From CAYNQK01 sp964470375 (lineage in GTDB: Bacteria > Spirochaetota > Spirochaetia > Treponematales > JBGSOB01): DNA of 26,865 nucleotides. The stretch lies in the NCBI GenBank assembly GCA_964470375.1, contig CAYYCP010000046.1, positions 1-26,865 on the forward strand, given 5' to 3'. Below, piece by piece: positions 17,901 through 25,626 of the stretch. Under the pieces are notes generated by a model. The model did no database searches and had not been told where the DNA came from. It saw only the letters and a list, made by a program, of their open reading frames with translations. Numbering within the stretch: the first letter of the stretch is position 1; the number at the start of each line of letters is the position of its first letter. The translations under genes and the position numbers were made by a program.

Positions 17901-20210
17901 CAAGTCGCAACGCCTGCTGCTGCACGGGCGGCGGCAACCTTGGCCGTCCGTTTCGTTGGGCTCCTCCCCGGCCTACAGGTCTACGAGAGGATGCTCGGCC
18001 CCCTCAGAGGGGATGATCCCGCGTGCATGGAATTCCTTCTCGCCGAATGTCCCATGATTCTGCCCGCGGAGGCCGAGCTGGGACCGATCATCGACGGCCA
18101 GGCCGCCTTTGGGAACTCCTCCTCCCTGGTTCTGAGAGCCAAACTCCTTCAGTCCCTGGGGCGGTCCGAGGCGGCCGTCCAGCTCCTCTTCGAGCGTCTC
18201 CGATCCGCCCCCGCCGACCACAGCGCCCGGGCTGCCGCCGTAGGCATACTTGCTCCACTAGGCCGCCTTGAGGAAGCCCTCGCCATCCTGGACGACTTCA
18301 TCGCCTTTGCCTTTCCTGAGCCATGGGCCTGGTCAAGCATGGTCCGCGCGGCTATGGGGGCGGGTCTCCAGCGTGAGGCCCTGGGGCTCGTCCGCGAGGC
18401 CCTGGCCCACTATCCCCTGGAGCCAGCCCTGCTCTACGCCCTGGAGGACCTGGGTCAAGCCCACTTCTCAGCCGCAGAAACCCTCACCGCCTGCCAGGCC
18501 GCCGAAGCGGCCTTCGGCAACCCCGACATCGCCCTCATACGCCTGCGCAGTCGGCTCAAGCTCGAGGCCGATCCGAAGGGCGTGGAGGAAGAATGCCGTA
18601 ATGGCTTGGCTGAACGCCCAGGCCACGCCGGGACCGCCGACCTCATGGCCTCCCTGCTTGCATCCAGGGGCGCCTATGCTGAGGCCGCATCCATTTTGGA
18701 TACCCCCTTCCCCCCCAAAAGCGCCTGCGTCGCCAGAGGCCGGCGCGCCCTCATCCTCCACATGCAGGGCAAATCCGCCGAAGCCCTGTCCGGCCTGGCG
18801 GACGTCCTCATCGCCTACCCTGAATACGATTGGGGCTGGCTCGTCCTCGGATCGATCATGTCCCAAACGGAGGCGAAGACCGATACGTTTCTCTCGGCCC
18901 TGTCCGGTATCCTGGAGCGCTTCCCCCAGCGGGCCCTGGCCTTGGCTGCCGCCATCGAGGCCCGCGGCCCCCTCCCCGACCCGCTTGCCGCCGCCATCGC
19001 CAAAGCGGTCCGCGGCCTACCCCATGCGCCCGGACTTATACACACGGCCCTGAGACGCGGGGCCATCCAGGGCATGGAGGCTGCCCGTGTTGAGGCCGCC
19101 CTCATCGAGTCCTACCCCAGCCATCCCGCCTCCCTGGCCCGGCGTTTTGCCGCGGCCGAGGATCGGGTTGAGGCGGCGAGGGCCCTTGAGGCTTATTGGG
19201 ATCTGGGCGGGCCGGCCCGCGCTGAGATCGACCCATGGCTCTGGGGGCTCTCGGGACAGGCGAGCATCGCAGAGCGGCTGGCCGCAGCTTGCTTGGAGCG
19301 CCTCATCCAGGGCCGGGCCGATCCGGACACGATCAGATCAATGCTTGCTTCTCAGCAAGCTTCCGCCTTCCTCCTGGAAGCCGCCCGGAATACCGGGGGC
19401 TCTTCAGACGGCCAGGGGATCGCCGGCCTGATCGGCCTCTGCCCGCAAGGTACGCGCGGCCAGGCCGCCGCCTGCGCCATCCTGCAATGCCTCCCCGGGC
19501 GCGGAGAGGCGGCTAGGGCCGTCGAGCGCGCCCTTTCAGGTCTGGACCGCTTCCCGCCCGGCTCGGAGGCGCGGGCCAGACAGATCGAGTGCGCCCTGGA
19601 TTCGGGAAACGTGAAGGCTGCCGCGGAGTTATCTGCGGATTGGGAGCCCGCTCGGGGCATGGGCGCCTGGACCGGCTGGTACGCTCTAAGGGCCCGCTGC
19701 GGCACCGAGTGGCCCATCGCTGATACGGACGCGGCGATCCGGACGGCCGAGGCGGCCCTGGATATCCTGGAACCGGACGGCTCCCTGCCGGCCATCGCCC
19801 TGCGCCTGGCCGTGGCCTACCTAGAGAGCGGCCGGGCCGATGATTTCCTACGTCTGGCCCGAGAGCGCGATGTGCTCTTCTCCCGAGCGCGGGACGATTA
19901 TTGGCTGCCTGAGGACATGGAATGGGCGCGGGGCTTCTTCCCCAAAGCAGCCGCCAAGCTGGCCGCTTCGGGAGAGTGTAGTCTCCTGGCGGCGGAGATG
20001 GAGAGCGTTGCGGCGGCAGCCCTGGCCAAGGGCGGCAAGACCGTGGACAAAGCCTCTCTGTCTGAAGGCCGGAGCCTGAAGGGTCGGTTCGGCAAGAGGC
20101 TCGCCCGTGACCAAACGTATTCCAGGAACAGCCAGTCCGTCCCCTGGCCCGTGTTCCTAGTCATCTTCTTCTTCATATCCTTTATCGTGCGGAATTGCGT
20201 CCACGGCTGA
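14997..20210 (+). CDS. Giant TPR-repeat protein with embedded C39-like cysteine peptidase domain and C-terminal membrane anchor
   Basis: This 1737-residue protein has no N-terminal signal peptide. Most of it is helical-hairpin repeats of TPR type, rich in Ala, Leu and Glu, such as LARLSLRLGGESLYREFI, then many more from residue 460 on. Residues about 310-450 form a C39-like papain-fold domain: Gln319 and Cys324 in QGWNECLPTS, His401 in SHAYAAVG, Asp419 in LHDPAG. All four residues expected for catalysis are present. Near the C-terminus VFLVIFFFISFIV (about residues 1716-1728) is a single hydrophobic segment followed by a short RNCVHG tail, so the protein is probably tail-anchored with the bulk in the cytoplasm. 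It may process or bind partners held by the TPR surface; the substrate is unknown. The last 29 bp overlap the convergent gene. There is a strong promoter and no Shine-Dalgarno. Confidence 0.85.
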   Translation: MPKYIDKAIFDRHYESLRFLDAHAAFGAFLQPGRSADLDDPDDCVLLARLSLRLGGESLYREFITRAVELAPDDLAVRYHSLSAGMRGKSILCYLEEYVALPPLDERDPAMAAGWKAGAAMAYASIRDFGAARECLAAARRLGVDVWYIDACEAQVLCFAGDWEGAWAAALPAIDARPGYYLSLAALRAAGFRTGRLEEAAALALRGAESNQSWESSAERHRFLCLAAERFPDLEASENFPLRGDWAERAATEAPLADGDTAVLLEYMRADERIVRGDYTGLSALPETVPHPFISAIKRRAAACPEAGRLILPHRPLTQGWNECLPTSVAVALGAVGLEIDPKAFAAAVTGAGTGLLDARDWLRGLGVESLFFSVAPATARALIRAGAPFVVAMQNDMISHAYAAVGLDEAADLLILHDPAGERYDYVLLEGDDEPFGSDAIGMAFVASDAPDPRPHLPESGRAEAWLEFWRTWQAAGLKEAKAFLESHGPAEGTDWGLRARAALAAASGEAAKAIGWMEELRKARPGCPVIKKELFECLLAIGDAKRAMETARGLLSESRSPGRELSQPWDYVPPAVMVCCAEYISRSEPAPAPLATAALHECIARAPLFAPAYAAMARIRMTKGSIAAAALPARIAAALAPENPQIAWVAAEALLRNSGWRDASVWLERSCRQILGKKDLAQMCFAARDFCSTASLPDIAESFSRMAVEGWPDDPLVLSERASALAAEGDLAGADALAARLSIGMGGGAGDPGARIHALRTAVRLARARGGLTAAKALLEEWNKAEPLQAEALTRLLEVEEWIAGPEAALNSAHRRYTAYPMDEGVRNALYYLILRLRGQEAGLAFLREALDRDPWDAWIMREIGLTEMARAQTLPTRQRSQAIESAAAYLAASLSIDPTAPANGFLAAALAQARGAMEEAVGHITAVIAQNPWNASIVAQAGTFMNGLGMEKRELFISSIEKALGQVATPAAARAAATLAVRFVGLLPGLQVYERMLGPLRGDDPACMEFLLAECPMILPAEAELGPIIDGQAAFGNSSSLVLRAKLLQSLGRSEAAVQLLFERLRSAPADHSARAAAVGILAPLGRLEEALAILDDFIAFAFPEPWAWSSMVRAAMGAGLQREALGLVREALAHYPLEPALLYALEDLGQAHFSAAETLTACQAAEAAFGNPDIALIRLRSRLKLEADPKGVEEECRNGLAERPGHAGTADLMASLLASRGAYAEAASILDTPFPPKSACVARGRRALILHMQGKSAEALSGLADVLIAYPEYDWGWLVLGSIMSQTEAKTDTFLSALSGILERFPQRALALAAAIEARGPLPDPLAAAIAKAVRGLPHAPGLIHTALRRGAIQGMEAARVEAALIESYPSHPASLARRFAAAEDRVEAARALEAYWDLGGPARAEIDPWLWGLSGQASIAERLAAACLERLIQGRADPDTIRSMLASQQASAFLLEAARNTGGSSDGQGIAGLIGLCPQGTRGQAAACAILQCLPGRGEAARAVERALSGLDRFPPGSEARARQIECALDSGNVKAAAELSADWEPARGMGAWTGWYALRARCGTEWPIADTDAAIRTAEAALDILEPDGSLPAIALRLAVAYLESGRADDFLRLARERDVLFSRARDDYWLPEDMEWARGFFPKAAAKLAASGECSLLAAEMESVAAAALAKGGKTVDKASLSEGRSLKGRFGKRLARDQTYSRNSQSVPWPVFLVIFFFISFIVRNCVHG

Positions 20211-20760
20211 GGCCCCGTAGACCTCCCGCCCTCAGGGCATCCAGGACTCGCTCCACGCACTCCTCCACCCCCATCTCGCCCTCCAGCCTCAGGACGGGAC
20301 AGGCCAGCCGAGCCATCCAGGCCTCCTCGCTGAGCCGGCTGCGCATGCCCTCCCCGCCCGAGTCGTAATCCATGGCCCAAGCGATGAAGGTCTCGAACTG
20401 CCTGCGCAGGGGGCCGCCCAGATCGATACGCGAGCCGAAGCGCTCCCGCTCGCGGCGCTCCAGCCGCTCCCGCCGAATTGCGGCCGGCTTCCAAAGGTAG
20501 ATGGCCAGCTCCAGGCAGGGGATGAGGAAGTCGCCCCAGCCCATCATCGATCCGGAGACGATCCAATCCCCGTCCGCCCTGGCGTCACGGCCCAAGAGGA
20601 CTGAGCGCTCGGCGGCCGGGCGCTTGGCGGAGAAGGGCGGATCGGTCGGCATCCAGAAATAATCATCAGCGTCCAGGAGGGGGACGCCCAGACGGACGGA
20701 AAGGGCCCGCCCCAAGGTGGTGGTGCCGGAACCCGAGGGCCCCAGGAGGTGGAGGCGCAT
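20182..20760 (-). CDS. Small P-loop kinase-like protein (adenylate/shikimate kinase-like) with an atypical Walker A
   Basis: This 192-residue protein starts with a P-loop, GPSGSGTTT (residues 7-15), followed by LGRAL, LGVPLLDADDYFW and later DWIVSGSMMGW, the layout of small nucleoside/shikimate-kinase-like P-loop proteins. The Walker A lysine is replaced by Thr. I recall GSGTTT in a family annotated only as AAA ATPase or adenylate-kinase-like, so the change is probably family-wide. The lid region is rich in Arg (AIRRERLERRERERFG). The substrate is unknown. ATG 20760 lies 2 nt after the stop of the methyltransferase gene; a TTG at 20766 overlapping that stop (TTGA) is an equal alternative. It is the last gene of the minus-strand operon, and its 3' end overlaps the TPR gene by 29 bp. 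Confidence 0.75.
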   Translation of the reverse strand: MRLHLLGPSGSGTTTLGRALSVRLGVPLLDADDYFWMPTDPPFSAKRPAAERSVLLGRDARADGDWIVSGSMMGWGDFLIPCLELAIYLWKPAAIRRERLERRERERFGSRIDLGGPLRRQFETFIAWAMDYDSGGEGMRSRLSEEAWMARLACPVLRLEGEMGVEECVERVLDALRAGGLRGLSRGRNSAR

Positions 20761-20762
20761 CC

Positions 20763-21965
20763 TCAATCGGCCCGGGCGATGATGCAGGATAGATAAAGCG
20801 ATTCGGGGTAGCCGGATAAAATCGGATGATCGGGCGATTGGTGCCTGAGCTCGGCCAGGCGCAGGCTGCGCCCGGCATCACGGGCGGCCTCGCGCAGACA
20901 TGACAAGAGCTTGTCCTGACCGAAGCGCTGGGAGCAGGAGCAGGTTACAATCCAGCCCCCCTCTTCCAGTATAGCCAGGGCCCTGAGGTTGATTTCCTTA
21001 TGCCCACGCCAGGCAGCCGATTCGGATTCTTTGTCGCGGGCGAAGGGCGGCGGGTCCAGGACTACCATGCCGTAGCGCCGCTTTGAGCGCTGGGCCTCGC
21101 GCAGGAAATCGAAGGCATTGGCCTCCATGAAAAACGCCCTGCGTTCATCAAGCCTGTTGAGCTCCAAGTTAAGGCGAGCCGCCCTCAGCGCCTCAGCCGA
21201 GGAATCGACAAACTCCACACTGGCGGCCCCTGCCCTGAGAGCTTGGAGACCGAAGCCGCCCGTGTTGCAGAAAGCGTCCAGGACCGTCCGTCCCCGGGCG
21301 TAGGCCGCTACGGCCAGGCGGTTGTCGCGCTGGTCCAGGTAATGCCCCGTCTTCTGCCCGCTTGCCAGGGGCACCCGCATGAGAAGACCGCGCTCCGAAA
21401 TAGTCATGGACTCAGGGCAGCCAGGGTCGGCCCAACGCTCCGCGGGCGGGAGGCCCTCGTGGGCCCGGGCGCGGTTGTCCGAGCGTTCCATGAGGAGGGT
21501 ACCCGGCAGACGCTCGCGCAGAGCGCCCAGAATGTCCTCGCGTCGGGCTTCCACCCCGGCCGAGGCGAACTGCAAGACGATGACGCGCTCCTGCCCCTCG
21601 GCGGAGGCGAACAGGTCGGCCACCAGGCCCGGCGTCCCGTCGGCCTCGGCGAAGAGGAGGCGGAAGGAGTCGCGCTCCACGTCCAGGAAGGCGCCCCGGT
21701 AGTCCAGGGCTTCCGAAACGCGCCGCTTCCAAAAGCCGCGGTCCAGACCCTCCTTTGAACGGGTGGCTAGGCGCACGCGTATTTTGGAGGCGGGATTGAA
21801 GAAGCCCCGCCCCAGGTAGCGCCCGCGGGCGCTCTCCGCGTCCACCACCTGGGCGGGCGCTGGAGAGCCCTGCACCTCCGCAATCTCGTTATCGTAGATC
21901 CAAGGATGGCCGGCCTCTATCCGGGTCTCTTCCCCGCCCCTGAGGATGACGCGCGGGAAGGACAT
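20763..21965 (-). CDS. rlmI: RlmI-family class I SAM-dependent 23S rRNA (cytosine-C5) methyltransferase
   Basis: This 400-residue protein matches RlmI, which methylates C5 of a 23S rRNA cytosine (C1962 in E. coli). The N-terminal 75 residues look like a PUA RNA-binding domain (ILRGGEETRIEAGHPWIYDNEI in two strands). A middle domain leads into the typical RlmI segment GQKTGHYLDQRDNR. The SAM-binding motif is VLDAFCNTGGFGLQAL, motif IV is LDPPPFARDK, and TCSCS carries the candidate catalytic cysteines (342 and 344). The start ATG overlaps the ppk stop as TGATG, with AGGGA just upstream, so it is translationally coupled to ppk. The length is normal for the family (about 390-400). Family assignment is firm; the exact target base is inferred from the family. 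Confidence 0.9.
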   Translation of the reverse strand: MSFPRVILRGGEETRIEAGHPWIYDNEIAEVQGSPAPAQVVDAESARGRYLGRGFFNPASKIRVRLATRSKEGLDRGFWKRRVSEALDYRGAFLDVERDSFRLLFAEADGTPGLVADLFASAEGQERVIVLQFASAGVEARREDILGALRERLPGTLLMERSDNRARAHEGLPPAERWADPGCPESMTISERGLLMRVPLASGQKTGHYLDQRDNRLAVAAYARGRTVLDAFCNTGGFGLQALRAGAASVEFVDSSAEALRAARLNLELNRLDERRAFFMEANAFDFLREAQRSKRRYGMVVLDPPPFARDKESESAAWRGHKEINLRALAILEEGGWIVTCSCSQRFGQDKLLSCLREAARDAGRSLRLAELRHQSPDHPILSGYPESLYLSCIIARAD

Positions 21966-24079
21966 CAGTCCCTGGCCCTCCGGCCCCGGCGGACCTCCAG
22001 CATGGGGGAGGGCTCGGCGGCCATGGCATCGGCGATGCCCTTGAAGCGGCGGTACAAGGCCTCCTGGGCGCGGCATGGCTCGGACCCGGCTATGGGCCGG
22101 CGCCTGGTCCACGAGCCGTCGGGCCCCAGAACGTGAGCATTCTGATCATCGCGGAAATAGGTCTCCAGGATGGCCAGGGCTTCGGCCCGGCAACGCTCGC
22201 CGCGCACTGGGAAGAGGAGCTCTATGCGCTTGTCCAGGTTGCGCTCCATCCAGTCCGCCGAGGACAGGTACAGCTCGGCCGCCCCGCCATTGGCGAAGTA
22301 CAGGATGCGGGCGTGCTCAAGGAAGCGGTCCACTATGCTGACCACGCTGATGTTATCGGACAGGCCCGGAACGCCTGGCCTAAGCGCGCAGATTCCGCGG
22401 ACGTTGAGGCGGACCTGGACACCGGCTTGGGAGGCGCGGTAGAGAGCCCGGATCACGTCGGGATCGGTCAGGGCGTTCATCTTGGCCATGATCAGGCCAG
22501 GGTATTCCTGGCTGCCGCGCGAGGCCTCGCGCTCTATCATCTCGATAAGCCGGGCCTTGAGGTGGAAGGGAGCGGCTACTAAACGCCGGCCAGGTCGCAT
22601 CTCGGAGACCCCGGTGATGGCGTTGAAGAACAGAGACGCCTCATAGCAAGTCTCAGCGTCGGCGGTGAACAGTGAAATATCGGAATATAGCCGCGCGGTC
22701 CTGTCGTTATAGTTGCCTGTAGATAAATGTAAATACGGACGCACGCCCTCGGCCTCACGGCGGATGATCATGGCCGCCTTGGCGTGCACCTTCAGGTTGA
22801 CCACCCCGCGGATCACTATAGCCCCGGCCCGCTCCAGGCGCCCGGCCCAGGCGATATTCCTGTCCTCGTCAAAACGTGCCTTGAGCTCCACGACCGCCGT
22901 GACCTGCTTTCCCCGGCGGGCCGCCCGTTCAAGGGCCTTGACGATGGGCGAATCCCCCGAGGTGCGGTAGAGGGTCATCTTGATGGCCAGGACATCCGGG
23001 TCGTCGGCCGCCTCTTCGATGAAACGGATGACCGGATCGAAGGACTGGTAAGGCAGGCACAGCAGGGCGTCCCCGGCCCTGATGGCGTCATGGATCGGCA
23101 CCTCCGGGGGCAGCTCGCGCGAGGGCGCAGGCGGCCAAGCCGGATTGCGCAGGCGCTGCCAGCCCGGGCGTATGGCCAGGGCCATCATCGAGCGCAGGTC
23201 CAGCGGGCCGGGCAGGCAGTACAGGTCATCCTCGCCCAGGCCGAAGCGCTCGAGCAGGATGGAGGCGATGCGGCCGCGCGGCCCCTCCACGGACAGGCGA
23301 ACCGGATTCGAACTCTCGCGCTCGACCAAGACCTCCTCCATGGCGCTTACGAAGTCCTCGTCGCGCTCCTCGTCCACGGAGAAGTCCGCGTCACGGGTGA
23401 GCCGGAAGCAGGCCCGCTCACGGATGCGCCGCCCTACGCACAGGGCCTGCCCGTGCTCTAGGATAACGTCCTCTATGAGTGCCAGGCTCTCCTCGCCCTC
23501 GGCCGTCGGCAGGGCCACGAAGCGCGGCAGGGAGGCGGGCACCTGAATCAGGGCCAGGACAGGGGCGTCCGCCTCGGGGTCGTCTAAAAGGAAGGCGGCG
23601 TGGAGGCGCAGGTTGCCTACCGGCGGCAACTCACCCACGGCCTCCAGGCGGACCGGCGAGAGGAGGGCGAAGACCTCGCGCTCGAAGTAACCGTCCAGGT
23701 AGGCCCGTTGCTCCGCGGAGTAGTCGCGCGGCCTCAGCACGCGCAGTCCCTCGCGGGCTAGGGCCGGGAGGATTTCGCCCGTCAGGGCGGCATACTGGTC
23801 CGCGATGACTTCCCGCGCTCGCGCGGAGATGGCCGCCAGCTGTTCCTCGGGTCTCATCCCGGAGGGATCGGGCCTATCATGTTCAGCCCCGGTCTGGGCG
23901 GCCTGGCGCTTCAGCGAGGCTACCCGTACCATGAAGAACTCATCGAAATTCGAGGACACGATGGAGATGAACTTCAGCCGTTCCAGCGGCGGAAGGGCCG
24001 GGTCCAGGGCCTCGGAGAGGACCCGGGCGTTGAATTCAATCCAAGAGAGCTCGCGGTTGATAAAGGGATTCAGCTTCAT
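21965..24079 (-). CDS. ppk1: Polyphosphate kinase 1
   Basis: This 704-residue enzyme makes polyphosphate from ATP, reversibly, through a phosphohistidine. It opens with the typical FINRELSWIEFNARVL and RLKFISIVSSNFDEFFMVRV. The autophosphorylated histidine is His432 in NLKVHAKAAM, followed by LHLSTGNYNDRTARLY. The second active-site histidine is His589 in FLEHARILYF, before LSSADWMERNLDKRIELLFPV. The two are 157 residues apart, as in E. coli PPK (H435/H592). The length is normal for the family and all domains are present. The ATG overlaps the stop of ppx as ATGA, so synthesis and degradation enzymes are co-expressed. Confidence 0.97.
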   Translation of the reverse strand: MKLNPFINRELSWIEFNARVLSEALDPALPPLERLKFISIVSSNFDEFFMVRVASLKRQAAQTGAEHDRPDPSGMRPEEQLAAISARAREVIADQYAALTGEILPALAREGLRVLRPRDYSAEQRAYLDGYFEREVFALLSPVRLEAVGELPPVGNLRLHAAFLLDDPEADAPVLALIQVPASLPRFVALPTAEGEESLALIEDVILEHGQALCVGRRIRERACFRLTRDADFSVDEERDEDFVSAMEEVLVERESSNPVRLSVEGPRGRIASILLERFGLGEDDLYCLPGPLDLRSMMALAIRPGWQRLRNPAWPPAPSRELPPEVPIHDAIRAGDALLCLPYQSFDPVIRFIEEAADDPDVLAIKMTLYRTSGDSPIVKALERAARRGKQVTAVVELKARFDEDRNIAWAGRLERAGAIVIRGVVNLKVHAKAAMIIRREAEGVRPYLHLSTGNYNDRTARLYSDISLFTADAETCYEASLFFNAITGVSEMRPGRRLVAAPFHLKARLIEMIEREASRGSQEYPGLIMAKMNALTDPDVIRALYRASQAGVQVRLNVRGICALRPGVPGLSDNISVVSIVDRFLEHARILYFANGGAAELYLSSADWMERNLDKRIELLFPVRGERCRAEALAILETYFRDDQNAHVLGPDGSWTRRRPIAGSEPCRAQEALYRRFKGIADAMAAEPSPMLEVRRGRRARD

Positions 24080-25626
24080 GCCAGGGCCACCTTGAGGCCG
24101 AAGACGTCCTCAAGCATGCCGGCCTTCTCGGCCAGGCCGTAGCGCTCTATGGACAAGTCGGCCGGGGAACCGGTCCTGAGGAGGAGGCCGGACTCGATGC
24201 GCTCGACCGCCTTTATGGACACCTTCTGGGTATGCCCGCGGTCCAAGGCGTCGGCCACCCGGAGGATGGCCGCCAGCTTGAGCACCAGGATGCGCGATGC
24301 CGGCGGGAGGCTGGAGAAGCCCGGGTGGCTGGGGAGGGGCGGTTGCTTGCGGTGATAGCGCACGATTCCGGCGATGACCGCTTGGTCGTCGCGCCGCAAG
24401 CCGAAGATCTCCGAATTGGAGACGATGTACTCGGAGTGCTTATGGTGGCCGCTGGTCTTGATGAAGGCGCCTACGTCATGGAGGAGGGCGCCCACCTCCA
24501 GAAGGAGCTCCTCGTGTGGTCCCAGCCCGTGCTCGGGGGCCAGGGCCCGGTAGAGGGTTACGGCGTTGGACGCTACATGCAGGGCATGGGCCTCGTCGTA
24601 CAGGCAGCGCCGCCCCAGGGCCTTTGCCGCAGCTATCACCTGCTGGCGGTAGCCCTCCTCCTCCTCGCCTCCGGTGCCCTGCGATAGGCTCACCAGCATG
24701 CCCTCCCGGATGCTGGCGTCAGGCACTATCACCTCAGCGGCCGGGGTGCGATCCAGGTATAGGCGGGCTATATGGAGCCCCAGGGCCATGCCCTCGGCCT
24801 CCAGCATAGGCAGCTTGAGGCGGGCCGCCAGTTCCGCCGGTTCTTCCGCGCGCACGCTATTGGCAAAATCGATGAAGGCCTCCCGTGGGACTATCCAGAA
24901 GGCCTCGCCGCCCTTCCGACCCGCCCTATCGGCGGCCGCCCGTGCGTCCGAGCCTATACAGATGAAGTGCTTGACCGTCTCCAACCTGAGCTCGGAGCTC
25001 AAGCGCTCGCAGGTTGTGGCCACGCTCTCCTCTATAAACCGCGAGACAAAGCGGCTGGAGCCGGTTGCGGCGATCGCCTGCTGCTGGATGCGAATAGTTC
25101 CTGTCCCGAAGGAGTGGGCTGCGGCGATGCGGTTGCGCCTGAGCAGCATCAACTCGGTGGAGCCCCCGCCCACCTCTATCACCATGGAGTTGGAGCGCCC
25201 CGTCTCCGACAGCTTCTCGCGCAGGGCGTGCCGGATGGCCAGATGCATCAGGCGGATCTCCTCTATGCCCTCCACCGTCTCGACCCGAAAGCCCGTCTGA
25301 AGGGCCACCCGATCCACGAAGGTGTCACGGTTACGCGCCTCGCGCAGGGCACTGGTAGCGATGCAGCTGGCCCCTTCCGGCCTCATGCCCCAGCCGGCCA
25401 GGACCTCGCGGAAGCCCGAGAGGATGGCCAGGCAACGCGAGGCCGTATCGCGCGAAATCAGACCCGTGGTGAAGACATCGCGCCCCAAGGCCAGGGGCTT
25501 ACCGGCCCGGTCGCGCACGAGGAAACCGCCCTGCCCGTCTATGTCGGCCAAGAGCATGCGGATTCCCGTGGATCCAATTTCTACCACCGCAGCCTGGCCC
25601 ACTTTTGAGGCCGCATCCGCGTTCAC
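24076..25626 (-). CDS. ppx: Exopolyphosphatase / guanosine pentaphosphatase family protein (Ppx/GppA) with HD domain
   Basis: This 516-residue enzyme probably removes terminal phosphate from polyphosphate, and possibly from pppGpp. The two-lobed actin-like fold is clear: VVEIGSTGIRM (Glu16) and VIEVGGGSTEL (151-158), with the candidate catalytic Glu122 in GIEEIRL. The phosphate-binding motifs carry Glu where E. coli PPX has Asp (E-I-G-S-T-G, E-V-G-G-G-S). Residues about 320-515 form the HD-like C-terminal domain, with LLHDVGAF, SGHHKHSEY and RYHRKQP. The start is GTG 25626, overlapping the ROK stop as GTGA, with GAGGAGGGGG at good distance. A longer open frame reaches 25860, but it lies inside the ROK gene. 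Family membership is certain; the choice between polyP and pppGpp cannot be made, though ppk follows directly. Confidence 0.92.
   Translation of the reverse strand: MNADAASKVGQAAVVEIGSTGIRMLLADIDGQGGFLVRDRAGKPLALGRDVFTTGLISRDTASRCLAILSGFREVLAGWGMRPEGASCIATSALREARNRDTFVDRVALQTGFRVETVEGIEEIRLMHLAIRHALREKLSETGRSNSMVIEVGGGSTELMLLRRNRIAAAHSFGTGTIRIQQQAIAATGSSRFVSRFIEESVATTCERLSSELRLETVKHFICIGSDARAAADRAGRKGGEAFWIVPREAFIDFANSVRAEEPAELAARLKLPMLEAEGMALGLHIARLYLDRTPAAEVIVPDASIREGMLVSLSQGTGGEEEEGYRQQVIAAAKALGRRCLYDEAHALHVASNAVTLYRALAPEHGLGPHEELLLEVGALLHDVGAFIKTSGHHKHSEYIVSNSEIFGLRRDDQAVIAGIVRYHRKQPPLPSHPGFSSLPPASRILVLKLAAILRVADALDRGHTQKVSIKAVERIESGLLLRTGSPADLSIERYGLAEKAGMLEDVFGLKVALA

Noticed and set aside
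19343..19360. 7-bp hairpin GCTTGCT-TCTC-AGCAAGC
   Set aside because: It lies inside the TPR coding region, encodes ordinary residues and has no T-run; chance is the simplest explanation.
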